Source: Syntrophotalea acetylenica
GTDB lineage: Bacteria; Desulfobacterota; Desulfuromonadia; Desulfuromonadales; Syntrophotaleaceae
Reading direction: 5' to 3'
Assembly: GCF_001888165.1 (NCBI RefSeq)
Contig: NZ_CP015455.1
Span: forward strand, 2,164,001-2,228,000
Length of the DNA stretch: 64,000 nt
Below, piece after piece: positions 30,111 through 39,710 of this stretch (position 1 is the first letter of the stretch; each line of letters opens with the position of its first letter). Both the position numbers and the translations under genes were made by a program. The notes under the pieces are model-generated. The model was not told the origin of the DNA and searched no databases. It saw nothing but the letters and a program-made list of their open reading frames with translations.

Positions 30111-31016
30111 ATGCGCAATAACTCATTGACCACCGAATCTTTCACCGAATGGACGGAATCCGATCCGGAGCTGGCCTGCGCCCTTGCCGCCGTAGCGGAG
30201 CTTCCCGCCATGACCGATATCGTCAGTGATTTTCTGGTCACCATCGAGGACCCCGACTGGACCGCCAAAAGCGTGGCGCAGGTCATTTCCCGGGATCCGG
30301 TGGTGGCCGCCAGCATCCTCAAGGCCGCCAACAGCGCCTACTACAGTTTCCAGCGCCAGATCAGCAATCTGGAAGGTGCGATTGCGGTTCTGGGCCTGTC
30401 CACCATCAAGAGCCTGGTGCTGGCTGCAGGTGTCAAAAGCATGAACAAGCGCTTTGGCCTGATCGAAAAACTGCTGCTCGAAGATGCCATCGGCTGCGCG
30501 CTCTGCGCGCGGGAAATCGCCCGGAAAACCCGTTGCTACGATCCCGAGGAAGCGTTCCTCGGCGGTTTGCTGCGGCATATCGGCAAAATCGCCATGAACA
30601 ACCTGGATACGGAGAAATATTCCCAGCTTGTTCAGGATGTCTACAACGGCGAAGGCGACCTGGCTACCCTGGAACGCCAGCATTTTCCCTACAGCCATGC
30701 CGCCATTGGCGCCGCCCTGTTGCATCACTGGAATCTGTCGCCGCAACTGGTCGCCTGCGTCCTTTATCACAACATTCCCGCCCCCCCTGAAAAAATCGGC
30801 GAACAGGCCCGCATCCTCACCAACCTTGTCAACCTTGGCGGCCTGTTCTGCACACGCCTCGGCTTCGGTCAACGCACACCGATGCCGGAACTGCAACCTG
30901 CCGCATCCCCCTGCGCGGCAACTCTGGATCTGGAGCAGGAAGATAGCGACGACATCCTCGAGAAGATTCCCGAGGCGTTCCGACAGGCCTGTGAATCGTT
31001 CATGGGACACCACTGA
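30111..31016 (+). CDS. HDOD-domain signalling protein
   Basis: The 301-residue soluble protein is an HDOD domain almost throughout: LPAMTDIVSDFL, VISRDPVVAASILKAANSAYYS, NLEGAIAVLGLSTIKSLVL, FLGGLLRHIGKIAM and HAAIGAALLHHWNLSPQL. HDOD proteins are HD-related but usually non-catalytic and act as regulators or scaffolds in motility, cell-cycle and signalling pathways. Here HD is replaced by RH in LLRHIG. ATG at 30111 has AAGGA about 10 bases upstream; an ATG at 30060 is possible but lacks a good site. The target is unknown. Confidence 0.85.
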   Translation: MRNNSLTTESFTEWTESDPELACALAAVAELPAMTDIVSDFLVTIEDPDWTAKSVAQVISRDPVVAASILKAANSAYYSFQRQISNLEGAIAVLGLSTIKSLVLAAGVKSMNKRFGLIEKLLLEDAIGCALCAREIARKTRCYDPEEAFLGGLLRHIGKIAMNNLDTEKYSQLVQDVYNGEGDLATLERQHFPYSHAAIGAALLHHWNLSPQLVACVLYHNIPAPPEKIGEQARILTNLVNLGGLFCTRLGFGQRTPMPELQPAASPCAATLDLEQEDSDDILEKIPEAFRQACESFMGHH

Positions 31017-31129
31017 TACAGTACGCCGGGAAACCGGCGCTTTTCCCCGCCGCGCGGCCCGACGCCCTTATTCCACGCCTCTCGCTGTCCGATCCGCGCA
31101 CTCCTTGCCGGTGATTCCCTGATATTAAA

Positions 31130-31160
31130 CCGGGGTGCGACTTATTCTGTCGCACCCCGG
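31130..31160 (+). other. Perfect 12-bp inverted repeat in leader of small gene
   Basis: CCGGGGTGCGAC and GTCGCACCCCGG flank a 7-base AT-rich loop, 34 bases before a small membrane-protein start. No U-tract follows. It may be a terminator-like stem after the HDOD gene or a leader structure or operator. Confidence 0.6.
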
Positions 31161-31194
31161 CCGCACACTGGGACCACCCGACAAGGAGGTGCCC

Positions 31195-31362
31195 ATGTTC
31201 GAACTGCTGCTGTTGATCGGTTTTCTCTACGCCGGTTTTTTCCCTCCCAGCCCCTGCCAAAAGGGCGGCACCCGCCCCGCCGGTCATGAACAGACCTGGC
31301 CAACACCCTGTAAACATCGGCCCGGCCCAAAAATACTTGCGCACAAGAATAACGATTGCTAA
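31195..31362 (+). CDS. Small membrane protein of unknown function
   Basis: The 55-residue frame starts at an ATG with a near-perfect AAGGAGG site seven bases upstream. It begins with a hydrophobic stretch FELLLLIGFLYAGFF and then turns polar, with two Cys and many Pro and Lys. The strong ribosome-binding site is the main evidence that it is translated. It ends one base before a long inverted repeat. I do not recognise it. Confidence 0.5.
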   Translation: MFELLLLIGFLYAGFFPPSPCQKGGTRPAGHEQTWPTPCKHRPGPKILAHKNNDC

Positions 31363-31399
31363 TCTTCGAACTGTCGCATCCGGAGCGACAGTTCGAAGA
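31363..31399. repeat. Long perfect inverted repeat (15-bp arms)
   Basis: Arms 31363-31377 and 31385-31399 are perfectly complementary around the loop ATCCGGA. The loop plus the next bases (ATCCGGAGCG) match the core of the interspersed repeat family. No U-tract follows. It lies 47 bases before the comEC start. Confidence 0.8.
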
Positions 31400-31445
31400 C
31401 TCCGGGATCCGCTACTTTTGGCATTCGACGGGACCCGTCCGTGTC

Positions 31446-33788
31446 ATGAACCTCGCCCTTGTCACGACTGCCTATATTACCGGCTTGCTGCTGGCCCTGG
31501 CGGTGCCGGCCCCGGCATGGCATCCGGCTCTGGCCGCAGCCCTGGCCCTCGCCGGCGTGATTCTGCGCCGCGCCCGTGGCGCCGCCTGCCTGTTGCTGAT
31601 CGCCCTGGCGGCACTCGGCTATTCCAATTTTCACCTGCAGCAAACACCCGCCATTGCCGGGCGCTCGCTTTTATCCCTGACGGAACACCGCTGGCATACC
31701 TTTTACGGCCGGCTGTGGCGCATGAATCCTGGCCCGGATGGCGGAGAGCGGCTTGATCTGCGCGTACATCACGTTGTGCAAGGGCACGCTCCGGTACCCG
31801 TCAACGGCAATCTGAGACTCTATCTCGAAACCTCCAGGCGGCGTTTCTGCCCGGGCGACGAGCTGGCGGTGCGCCTGCGTCCGCGACGGCCGCGCCGGTT
31901 CGGAACCCCCGGTGAATTCAATTACCCGCGGCATCTGGCCTCCGAAGCCATACAGGCAACCGCGTTCCTGCCACAGGACGATGGCATCGTGGTCATCAAG
32001 AAGGCCCGCCCCGGGTTTTCCCGCACCCTTCGCCAGACCGTTGCCGACCTCATCGATCACTCAATATCCGACCGCGACAAAGCCAACCTGGCAAAGGCTC
32101 TGGTGATCGGCGACAAAGACAGGATGACTTCTGAGCAGCGGCAGCGACTGGCCCACCTGGGACTGGCGCACCTGTTTTCCATTTCCGGATTCCACCTGGG
32201 TCTGGTCGCCATGTTCGGATACCTGGCCTTGCTGCCCGTAATGCGCCGCAGCGAGACGCTGTTGCTGGCCATCCCGCCACGCCGCCTGCTGCCGGCCCTG
32301 CTGATTCCATGGTTGTGGTGCTATCTGCACATCACCGGGCAGGCCCTGCCGACCACCCGGGCCTGGCTGGCAGCCGTCGCCGTGATCGCTTTGTGCTGGC
32401 TGCGCCGTTTCTGCCATCCGCTTCGCGTGGCTTTAGCCGTCGCCGTCGCCATTCTTGCGGCAACCCCCATGGCCCTGATAGCACCTTCCTTCCAGCTGTC
32501 TTTCGCGGGGGTTTTCGGCATTCTGATCCTGGTGCCGCGCTGGAGCCGCCACCTGAGCGTACTGCCCTGCTGGCCACGCCGGATATTGCAGGTGCCACTG
32601 GTTACCCTGGCCGCCACCATCAGCACCGCGCCTTTGGTTTTGTGGCACTTTCACCTGCTGGCTCCAGCCGGTCTGCTGACCAACCTGTGGGCCGGACCGA
32701 TCATCGGCGGGCTGGCGATCCCCGCGGGACTGGCCGGTCTGGTGCTGACGCCGCTGTGGCCGGCGGGAGCCGCGGGCTGTTTTGGTTTAATTGCCGAATT
32801 GCTGGACCGGATACTGGACTGGTCGGAAAAAGTGCTTGCGCTGCCCCTGATGGCTCCGCGGCAACTCTACCTGCCGACGGTTACCCTGGTGCTTGCCGGC
32901 ATGCTGGTTATCGCGCTGATGGTGCCCCGCCGGAAATGGCGCTGGGGGGCTGTTGCGCTGCTGGGGCTGGCCCTGTTAGTCCAGCCGTCGCCACAGCCGG
33001 GGCACCTGCGCGTCATTGCCCTGAGCGTCGGCCAGGGCGACGCCCTGCTGGTAACCGACAGCGCGGGACAGCACTACCTGGTGGACGGAGGCGGCCAGGC
33101 CCATGGCCATTTCGATCCCGGAGAACGCCTGGTCGCGCCCGCACTGGGCCGTTTCGGCGTCAGGGAACTTGCCGCTGTCATCCTTACCCACGATCACCCC
33201 GATCACCGCAACGGCCTGCTGCATATTGCCAGGCATTTTCGGATCAAGGAGTTCTGGTGCGGCAGTTCCGCATCGGCCCTGTGGCCGCCGTTGCGCCGGC
33301 AACTGGCGGCCAGGAACATCCCCGTGCGCACCTTTGCCCCGGGGTGGACTCCCGTCGCGGCGGCCAGAAAGACGACCATAGCGGTGTTCGCTCCGCCCGA
33401 CGACGATCTTGGCGAGAATGACCGGTCCCTGGTTTTTTATGCCCGCGAAAATCGCAATGGCGTACTGCTGACCGGCGACCTGGAGCAGGCCGGCGTTGCC
33501 CACCTGCTGAATGCCACGCCAAAATTGCCGGTGACCCTGCTGAAATTGCCTCACCACGGCAGCCGCAACGGCTCCGTCGACCAATTGCTTACACATTTCA
33601 CCCCGTGCTGCGTGTTTGCCAGCCTCGGCGCCAACAATGTTTTCGGCTTCCCTCACCAGGAAACGCTCCAGAGCGTAAAACGCGCCGGGCTGTCCCTGTG
33701 GCGCACCGACCTGCACGGCACTCTGATATTCGACCTTGAAAACCGCTCCTGGCGTGTAAGATCCTGGCAAGACGGGCTTTTTCGTTGA
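31446..33788 (+). CDS. comEC: DNA internalisation protein ComEC/Rec2
   Basis: The 780-residue protein has the ComEC order: two N-terminal membrane segments, an OB-like domain (about 75-190), the multi-spanning competence domain (ALVIGDKDRM, HLFSISGFHLGL, PTTRAWLAA, PSFQLSFAGV), and a C-terminal metallo-beta-lactamase domain. The latter has VGQGDALLV, VDGGGQAHG, LTHDHPDHRNG and LPHHGSRNG, with its metal ligands in place. It forms the inner-membrane channel for single-stranded DNA uptake in natural transformation. The ATG at 31446 has only a weak GGGA upstream. No other competence gene is nearby. Confidence 0.9.
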   Translation: MNLALVTTAYITGLLLALAVPAPAWHPALAAALALAGVILRRARGAACLLLIALAALGYSNFHLQQTPAIAGRSLLSLTEHRWHTFYGRLWRMNPGPDGGERLDLRVHHVVQGHAPVPVNGNLRLYLETSRRRFCPGDELAVRLRPRRPRRFGTPGEFNYPRHLASEAIQATAFLPQDDGIVVIKKARPGFSRTLRQTVADLIDHSISDRDKANLAKALVIGDKDRMTSEQRQRLAHLGLAHLFSISGFHLGLVAMFGYLALLPVMRRSETLLLAIPPRRLLPALLIPWLWCYLHITGQALPTTRAWLAAVAVIALCWLRRFCHPLRVALAVAVAILAATPMALIAPSFQLSFAGVFGILILVPRWSRHLSVLPCWPRRILQVPLVTLAATISTAPLVLWHFHLLAPAGLLTNLWAGPIIGGLAIPAGLAGLVLTPLWPAGAAGCFGLIAELLDRILDWSEKVLALPLMAPRQLYLPTVTLVLAGMLVIALMVPRRKWRWGAVALLGLALLVQPSPQPGHLRVIALSVGQGDALLVTDSAGQHYLVDGGGQAHGHFDPGERLVAPALGRFGVRELAAVILTHDHPDHRNGLLHIARHFRIKEFWCGSSASALWPPLRRQLAARNIPVRTFAPGWTPVAAARKTTIAVFAPPDDDLGENDRSLVFYARENRNGVLLTGDLEQAGVAHLLNATPKLPVTLLKLPHHGSRNGSVDQLLTHFTPCCVFASLGANNVFGFPHQETLQSVKRAGLSLWRTDLHGTLIFDLENRSWRVRSWQDGLFR

Positions 33789-33813
33789 CAGTCGAATATG
33801 GCTTTGTTAGTTT
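33785..33813 (+). promoter_or_regulatory. Sigma-70-type promoter of the diguanylate cyclase gene
   Basis: TTGACA (33785-33790), a 17-base spacer and TAGTTT (33808-33813) lie 30 bases before the ATG. The -35 overlaps the comEC stop codon. Confidence 0.55.
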
Positions 33814-33843
33814 GGACCATTATCTGACCTGGAGACTGTCCGG

Positions 33844-35241
33844 ATGAAATCCTCCACCATTCTGGTTGTCGATGACGAGCTGTTTTTCCGCCGTCTCTAT
33901 GCCAGCCTTCTCAGCGAAAATGGTTACCAGGTGGAATCCGCCGCGTCCGGAAAAGAGGCTCTGTCCCGCCTTGGCAAGGGGCATATCGACATTGTGCTCG
34001 CCGATCTGGTCATGCCCGAAATGGATGGCATGCAGATTCTCGACCACTGTCGCAAACTCAACAACCCTCCGGATGTCATCCTGGTTACCGGCCATGCTTC
34101 GGTCGAATCGGCCATTCAGGCCATCAAAAGCGGCGCGCGAGACTATCTGGTAAAGCCCTTCGACCCGGCCGAACTGCTGCATGTGGTCCGCGCCTGTCTC
34201 GAACAGCGACACCTGCTTGACGAAAACAGCGTCCTCAAGGCACAGATCCGGCTTTATCAGCGGGGGCAGCAACTGGCCGCGCAGCTCGACCTCGACCGGC
34301 TGTTCGAGGATGCCCTGTCCGCCATCCTTCAGGAAGCCGGCAGCGGTCGCGGCCTGGCCTGCCTCCTGGACAGCGACGACAGCCCCCAGCTCATCAGTAC
34401 CCGGAAATTGCAGGAGACCGAAGCCATGGCCCTCATGGCGGCCGCGCAGCCATTGCTGGCCAACGGCAACAAACTGCACATCGTCTCCTGTGCCGATCTG
34501 CCGCCGTTGCCGCAACTGCCACCGGCGCTGCAATCCGTCGCCGTCTTCCCCATGCAGTCCCCCTACGGATTCGGCGGAGCCCTGATCTTCTGTAATCCCG
34601 AAGAAGGGGATTTCGCCCCCGGAATGTCCCGGGAAAACCTCTCCTTTCTGCTGGAACAGACGGCGCTTGGATTCGAAAACGCCTGCCGTTTCAAAACCGC
34701 GCGGGATCTTATCTTCATCGATGACCTGACCGGTCTGCACAACTATCGCTACCTGCAGATGATCCTGGATCAGGAAATCCTGCGAGCGGAGCGCTACGGG
34801 CTGGAATTTTCGCTGGTTTTCATCGATCTTGACTTTTTCAAGGAAATCAACGATACCCTCGGACATCTCGCCGGCAGCCATGCTCTCAAGGAAGTCGCCC
34901 GGATTTTGCGGCAGTGTGTCCGTGAATCGGACATCCTGTTTCGCTACGGTGGCGATGAATTTACCGGCTTTCTGGTCGAAACGGGCAGCGAAGGGGCAGC
35001 GGTGGTGGCCGAACGTATCCGCCAGTGCATCCAGAATCATACCTTCTTCGCTGAAAGCGACACCCCCGCAAAGATTACCGCGACCGTGGGCTATGCCACC
35101 TACCCCTGTGACGCCGGCAGTAAAAAGGAACTCATTCACCTGGCCGATAAAGCCATGTACGAGGGTAAAAAGTGCCGCAATGCGGTGAGGGGAGCCTGGC
35201 AACTGGCGGAAACGGAGGATCCCCCGGTCGACCCGGAATGA
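33844..35241 (+). CDS. Response regulator diguanylate cyclase, REC-GAF-GGDEF
   Basis: The 465-residue protein has an N-terminal receiver (D54 in LADLVMPEMDG, K in DYLVKPFD). A GAF-like middle domain follows at about 135-290, then a GGDEF domain with DDLTGLHNYRYL and an intact RYGGDEF signature (369-373). The RESD stretch upstream of the signature matches the RxxD inhibitory site, so product inhibition is likely. It should make c-di-GMP on phosphorylation. It is the opposite activity to the EAL regulator at 15891-18026. No kinase gene is adjacent. Confidence 0.92.
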   Translation: MKSSTILVVDDELFFRRLYASLLSENGYQVESAASGKEALSRLGKGHIDIVLADLVMPEMDGMQILDHCRKLNNPPDVILVTGHASVESAIQAIKSGARDYLVKPFDPAELLHVVRACLEQRHLLDENSVLKAQIRLYQRGQQLAAQLDLDRLFEDALSAILQEAGSGRGLACLLDSDDSPQLISTRKLQETEAMALMAAAQPLLANGNKLHIVSCADLPPLPQLPPALQSVAVFPMQSPYGFGGALIFCNPEEGDFAPGMSRENLSFLLEQTALGFENACRFKTARDLIFIDDLTGLHNYRYLQMILDQEILRAERYGLEFSLVFIDLDFFKEINDTLGHLAGSHALKEVARILRQCVRESDILFRYGGDEFTGFLVETGSEGAAVVAERIRQCIQNHTFFAESDTPAKITATVGYATYPCDAGSKKELIHLADKAMYEGKKCRNAVRGAWQLAETEDPPVDPE

Positions 35242-35399
35242 ACCTCCGGCCGTCGCGGCCGCCACGCGCATTCGCTTTATGCGTACATCTACCCGCTCGC
35301 CATGGCGCCGGCGGGTCTTCTATTGCCGCCGGCCCGCTGTTAGCCGTTCCGGATACAGCCGCCGCGGCCATGAAACCATGAACGAAGGGACATAACGTT

Positions 35400-36677
35400 G
35401 TGAGCATTACGGGAATCAAGGGAATGAACGATATCCTGCCAGGCGAAGTCGAAACCTGGCAGTTTCTTGAAAGCGAAGCCCACCGCATCTTCCAGTTGTA
35501 CGGCTTTGCCGAGGTGCGGGTGCCGGTGGTGGAAAAAACCGAACTGTTCTGCCGCTCCATCGGTGAAACCACCGATATCGTGGAAAAGGAGATGTACACC
35601 TTCAGCGATCGCAGCGACAACTCCCTGACCCTGCGGCCGGAAGGCACGGCTCCGGTCATGCGCGCCTTCATCGAACATAAACTGCACACGCTGGATCCCC
35701 TATCCAGGCTCTATTACATGGGGCCCATGTTTCGTTACGAACGCCCCCAGAAGGGACGCTACCGCCAGTTCCACCAGATCGGCGTGGAGGCTATCGGCGT
35801 TGACGACCCCATGATGGACGCCCAGATCCTGGCCATGCTCGACCACTATTTCGAAGCGGTCGACATCCGCAATGTCGAACTGCATATCAACTCTCTGGGC
35901 TGCAAGCAGTGCCGTCCCCGCTACCGGGAAACCCTCACCGGCTACCTGGAAAGCCGCCTGCGGAGCCTGTGCGCGGACTGCCAGCGGCGCTACCTGACCA
36001 ACCCGCTGCGGGTGCTTGACTGCAAGGTTCCAGCCTGTCAGGAAGCTACGGTCGATGCGCCGTCGGTACTGGATCTTCTGTGCGACGACTGCGACACCCA
36101 TTTCCGCCAGCTTCAGGCCCATCTGCACAAGCTCGGCATTGTTTTCACCATCAATGCCCGCATGGTCCGCGGCCTCGACTATTACACCAAAACCACCTTC
36201 GAGATGGTCACCAATCAGCTCGGATCACAGAATGCCGTGGCTGCCGGCGGGCGCTATGACGGGCTGATCCAGGATCTGGGCGGCCCGGCCCTGCCAGGCA
36301 TCGGTTTTGCCATGGGCGTCGAAAGGCTGGTCCTGATGAAGGGCGATCAGCGCATCGCGCCACCCCGTCCACAGGTTTTTCTGGCCGCCCTGGGCGATGC
36401 CGCAACCGACGAGGCCTTCGCTCTCATGACCCGCCTGCAGCGGCTTGGACTGCGCGCCGAAATGGCCTTTGCCGGCAAGAGTCTCAAGGCGCAGATGCGC
36501 CGCGCGGGCAAACTGGGCGCCCGCTTTGTCCTGATTTTGGGCGATGAGGAACTGGCTTCGGGCCAGGCGCAACTTCGTGACATGGACGACGGCAGCCAGA
36601 CGCCCATTGCCCTGGAGGGCATCGGGCAGGCCCTTGCGGCCCGCTGCCTTGCCGGGCCCGCAACGGGCAGCCGATAA
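35400..36677 (+). CDS. hisS: Histidyl-tRNA synthetase
   Basis: The 425-residue class II synthetase charges tRNA-His. Motif 1 region KGMNDILPGEVETW, motif 2 MGPMFRYERPQKGRYRQFHQ, the histidine-specific LDYYTKTTFE, and motif 3 GIGFAMGVERL are present. Four Cys pairs at about 165-225 (GCKQC, CADC, CKVPAC, CDDC) resemble the insertion seen in some bacterial HisRS. The start is GTG at 35400 with AAGGGA upstream. aspS follows 117 bases downstream from its own promoter. Confidence 0.97.
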   Translation: MSITGIKGMNDILPGEVETWQFLESEAHRIFQLYGFAEVRVPVVEKTELFCRSIGETTDIVEKEMYTFSDRSDNSLTLRPEGTAPVMRAFIEHKLHTLDPLSRLYYMGPMFRYERPQKGRYRQFHQIGVEAIGVDDPMMDAQILAMLDHYFEAVDIRNVELHINSLGCKQCRPRYRETLTGYLESRLRSLCADCQRRYLTNPLRVLDCKVPACQEATVDAPSVLDLLCDDCDTHFRQLQAHLHKLGIVFTINARMVRGLDYYTKTTFEMVTNQLGSQNAVAAGGRYDGLIQDLGGPALPGIGFAMGVERLVLMKGDQRIAPPRPQVFLAALGDAATDEAFALMTRLQRLGLRAEMAFAGKSLKAQMRRAGKLGARFVLILGDEELASGQAQLRDMDDGSQTPIALEGIGQALAARCLAGPATGSR

Positions 36678-36681
36678 CCGC

Positions 36682-36711
36682 TTGACGATTTTTGGCGACA
36701 CCCTTTATAAT
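36682..36711 (+). promoter_or_regulatory. Strong sigma-70-type promoter of aspS
   Basis: TTGACG (36682-36687), an 18-base spacer and a consensus TATAAT (36706-36711) follow the hisS stop. The leader is about 75 bases. Confidence 0.7.
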
Positions 36712-36794
36712 TTGCAATTCGCTTTCTTCAGGATCGCGACACGCATGTGCCGTGCTTTTCTGGTATTACTTTTTGCATGACCAAGGAGATGAAC

Positions 36795-38585
36795 TTGATC
36801 GACATTCTGGGTGATTGGAAAAAAAGCCATTTCTGCGGCGATCTCCGTGCCGCCGACATTGGCAAGGAAGTCTGCCTCATGGGCTGGGTGCAGCGTCGTC
36901 GCGACCATGGAGGCCTGATCTTTATCGACCTGCGCGACCGCCAGGGAATCGCCCAGCTGGCTCTCGATCCCGACCGCGATCCGGAGGCTCACGCCAAGGC
37001 GGAAAAAGTGCGCAGCGAATATGTGGTCGCGGTCCGCGGCATCGTGTCCGCACGTCCCGAAGGCACCGTGAACCCCAAGATGGCTACCGGCGAGGTCGAA
37101 GTGGAGGTCAAGGAACTGCGGGTTCTCAACAGTTCCGAAACGCCGCCTTTCATGATCGAGGACCATGCCGACGTCGCGGAAAACATCCGCCTCAAGCATC
37201 GATACATCGACCTGCGACGCCCCGGCCTGCAATCCAATCTGATGTTGCGTCACAAAGTGGCGCAGATCGTGCGCACCTATCTCAACGATAATGGATTCAT
37301 CGAGATTGAAACCCCGGTTTTGACGAAAAGCACGCCGGAGGGCGCCCGCGACTATCTGGTGCCGAGCCGGGTGAACCCCGGTATGTTTTACGCCTTGCCG
37401 CAATCGCCCCAGTTGTTCAAGCAGCTGCTTATGGTGTCCGGTTTCGACCGCTACTACCAGATTGTCAAATGCTTTCGCGATGAAGACCTGCGCGCCGATC
37501 GGCAGCCCGAATTCACCCAGATCGACTGCGAATTGAGCTTCGTCGACCGGCAGGATATCATGACCATCATGGAGGGCATGATCGCCAGGGTGTTCCGCGA
37601 TACGCTTGGCATCGAACTGCCGCTGCCGATGCCCCGCATCACCTACACCGAAGCCATGGCCCGTTTCGGGGTCGACAATCCGGACATGCGTTTTGGCCTG
37701 GAACTGGTCGAGATCTCCAACATCGTCAAGGACTGCGGTTTCAAGGTCTTCGCCGAGGCGGTGAAAAAAGGCGGCATTGTCAAACTGCTCAACGCCAGGG
37801 AGTGTGCATCCTTCTCCCGCAAGGAACTCGACGATCTGACCGAGTTTGTCAAAATTTACGGCGCAAAAGGGCTTGCCTACGTCAAGGTCCAGGAAGACGG
37901 CTCCTGGCAGTCTCCCATCACCAAATTTTTTACCGACAAGGAAATCGCGCTCATCGATGAGGCCGCCGACGCGAAACCGGGCGACCTGTTGCTGTTTGCC
38001 GCCGACACCTGCAAAGTGGCCAATGAATCCCTGGGGCGTCTGCGTGGCCTGCTCGGGCAGAAACTGGGGCTGGCCCGCAAGGATGACTTCCGTTTTGTCT
38101 GGGTCACCGACTTTCCGCTGCTCGAATGGGACGGCGAAACCCGCCGTCACGTGGCGGTGCATCATCCCTTCACCGCTCCTTTGGATGAAGATGTCGCGCT
38201 GCTCGACGGCGATCCCGGCAGCGCGCGGGCCAAGGCCTACGATCTGGTCCTGAACGGATCGGAAATCGGTGGCGGAAGTATTCGTATCCACAACCGGGAA
38301 ATACAGAACAAAATGTTCTCCCTGATGGGGATTACCGCCGAGGAAGCCGAGGAAAAATTCGGGTTTCTGCTCAATGCCCTGAGTTACGGCGCACCGCCCC
38401 ACGGCGGCATCGCTTTTGGCCTCGACCGCCTGATGATGATCCTGACCGGCTCGGAATCCATCCGGGACGTTATCGCTTTTCCCAAAACCCAGAAAGCCAC
38501 CTGCCTGCTGTCGGAAGCGCCCGGCGCAGTGGATGACAAGCAGCTGCGGGAGCTTTCCATCCGGCGCGCGGCACGCACAAATTAG
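36795..38585 (+). CDS. aspS: Aspartyl-tRNA synthetase
   Basis: The 596-residue bacterial-type AspRS has an N-terminal OB fold ([20 protein letters not shown]), catalytic motif 2 ([18 protein letters not shown]), the bacterial GAD insertion (about 290-420) and motif 3 ([14 protein letters not shown]). A TTG start at 36795 is proposed because AAGGAG at 36783-36788 lies six bases upstream, so the product begins (M)[11 protein letters not shown]; in-frame ATGs at 36777 and 36789 are poorly placed. Whether it is discriminating or also charges tRNA-Asn cannot be told from the sequence. Confidence 0.95.
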   Translation: MIDILGDWKKSHFCGDLRAADIGKEVCLMGWVQRRRDHGGLIFIDLRDRQGIAQLALDPDRDPEAHAKAEKVRSEYVVAVRGIVSARPEGTVNPKMATGEVEVEVKELRVLNSSETPPFMIEDHADVAENIRLKHRYIDLRRPGLQSNLMLRHKVAQIVRTYLNDNGFIEIETPVLTKSTPEGARDYLVPSRVNPGMFYALPQSPQLFKQLLMVSGFDRYYQIVKCFRDEDLRADRQPEFTQIDCELSFVDRQDIMTIMEGMIARVFRDTLGIELPLPMPRITYTEAMARFGVDNPDMRFGLELVEISNIVKDCGFKVFAEAVKKGGIVKLLNARECASFSRKELDDLTEFVKIYGAKGLAYVKVQEDGSWQSPITKFFTDKEIALIDEAADAKPGDLLLFAADTCKVANESLGRLRGLLGQKLGLARKDDFRFVWVTDFPLLEWDGETRRHVAVHHPFTAPLDEDVALLDGDPGSARAKAYDLVLNGSEIGGGSIRIHNREIQNKMFSLMGITAEEAEEKFGFLLNALSYGAPPHGGIAFGLDRLMMILTGSESIRDVIAFPKTQKATCLLSEAPGAVDDKQLRELSIRRAARTN

Positions 38586-38644
38586 CTCGTATCCATCCGG
38601 AATCTCCGGATGGATACAGCGTAGTTTTCATATGAGAAACGAGC
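38585..38644. repeat. Interspersed palindromic repeat, complete copy A
   Basis: GTATCCATCCGGA (38589-38601) and TCCGGATGGATAC (38605-38617) are 13-bp perfect inverted arms with a 3-base spacer. Outer arms GCTCGT (38585-38590) and ACGAGC (38639-38644) bracket the element, and the latter is followed by AATTTTT, so it may also terminate aspS transcription. Confidence 0.7.
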
Positions 38645-38720
38645 AATTTTTCGTTGTGGCAAGGAAATCAAGGGTTTGTGCCGAGGCGTACATCGGTACG
38701 CCGCACAAGCAAGCCTGCGG

Positions 38721-38769
38721 ATTGACGCCGCCACGGCGGAAAAGGGCCGTTCCCGGATGAAAACCAGCT
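38721..38769. repeat. Second repeat block shared with 52262-52309
   Basis: This 49-base block (containing CGCCACGGCGGAAAAGGGC and CGGATGAAAACC) matches the stretch at 52262-52309 at about 39 of 49 positions by eye. In both places it follows a palindromic element, so the two parts may form one larger repeat. It falls in the 260-base gap between aspS and the LysM gene. Confidence 0.5.
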
Positions 38770-38845
38770 CGGAGATTTGCATTGATCGGGGATCGCTCGC
38801 CCTGAAGCAATCCTGCCTTGATTGCACAGACGACGAAAGTGGACT

Positions 38846-39565
38846 ATGCCACGGCTGATCATATTTTTGCTGGCTCTGCTTTTCCTGACGGGGGGCTGCG
38901 TAGCTCCCCCGCTGCAGGAATTGCAATCCGCGCGTTCCGCCCTGGAAGAAGCCCTGGCCGCTGAAGCCCCGGTACTGGCTCCCAACGCGTATCAGGCGGC
39001 CCAGGATGCCCTGCGGGACGGCGAAGTTCTGGTACAGGATAAAAAATACAAACTGGCCAGGGAAATCCTCCCCTTTGCCGAAGCTCATGCGCGCCGCGCG
39101 ATTCTGCAGGCCCAACGGGAACAGGCCGACAGGGAGCTGCAGAAAATCCGCGCCCAGGAACTGATGCGCACCGCGCAGTTACCCAACGAACCGGTACGAG
39201 AACCGACTCCTCAAACCCGCAAGGCCATCATCGCCCGGCCTGCGGCTCCACCGGCAGCGGCCAGGCCCAAAGCCCGCCCTGCCCCCCCGGCAACCTACCA
39301 CGTCGGCGGGGGGGAAACCCTGTGGACCATTGCCGCACAGCCGGACATCTATGGCGACCCGTTGCTGTGGCCTTTGATTTACCAGGCGAACCGCGACCAG
39401 ATTCGCGATCCACGGCAGGTCTACCCTGGCCAATCCCTGACGATTCCCCGCAAGCTGTCCGAGGATGAAAAAAAACTGGCTCGGGAAAAAGCTCTCAAAT
39501 CCAGGATCTTTCCTGTCGGACCGGCGCCCCGCGAAACGGGGGCGCCGGCCGGGCCTCCAGGCTGA
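38846..39565 (+). CDS. LysM-domain lipoprotein with N-terminal DUF4398-like region
   Basis: The 239-residue protein has a lipoprotein-type signal (LIIFLLALLFLTGGC) with Cys at about residue 18. A helical DUF4398-like region (about 35-100) resembles those that precede OmpA or LysM domains. A Pro/Ala-rich linker follows, then one LysM domain (about 150-205: YHVGGGETLWTIAAQPDIYGD and YPGQSLTIP). It is likely an outer-membrane lipoprotein that holds peptidoglycan. ATG at 38846 has a weak GTGGA site; an upstream TTG at 38822 is less likely. Confidence 0.8.
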   Translation: MPRLIIFLLALLFLTGGCVAPPLQELQSARSALEEALAAEAPVLAPNAYQAAQDALRDGEVLVQDKKYKLAREILPFAEAHARRAILQAQREQADRELQKIRAQELMRTAQLPNEPVREPTPQTRKAIIARPAAPPAAARPKARPAPPATYHVGGGETLWTIAAQPDIYGDPLLWPLIYQANRDQIRDPRQVYPGQSLTIPRKLSEDEKKLAREKALKSRIFPVGPAPRETGAPAGPPG

Positions 39566-39617
39566 GCTGCGCCGAGCCCGGCAGCAGACAGGAACACGAC
39601 CTCCCGAAAAACAGACC

Positions 39618-39645
39618 TTGACAGGTTTCGCGCCTTCTGTAGACT
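39618..39645 (+). promoter_or_regulatory. Promoter of icd-mdh
   Basis: TTGACA (39618-39623), a 16-base spacer and TAGACT (39640-39645) lie 66 bases before the icd start. Confidence 0.5.
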
Positions 39646-39710
39646 GACCGGACCGTATACTTCATGAATCCTCCGTCGGGAAACATCGTCACTGCGCGAA
39701 GGGAACGAAC

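Noticed and set aside
35242-35399. Possible T-box or other riboswitch before hisS
   Set aside because: I see GC-rich stems but no T-box sequence or specifier loop, and T-boxes are not expected outside mainly Gram-positive groups.
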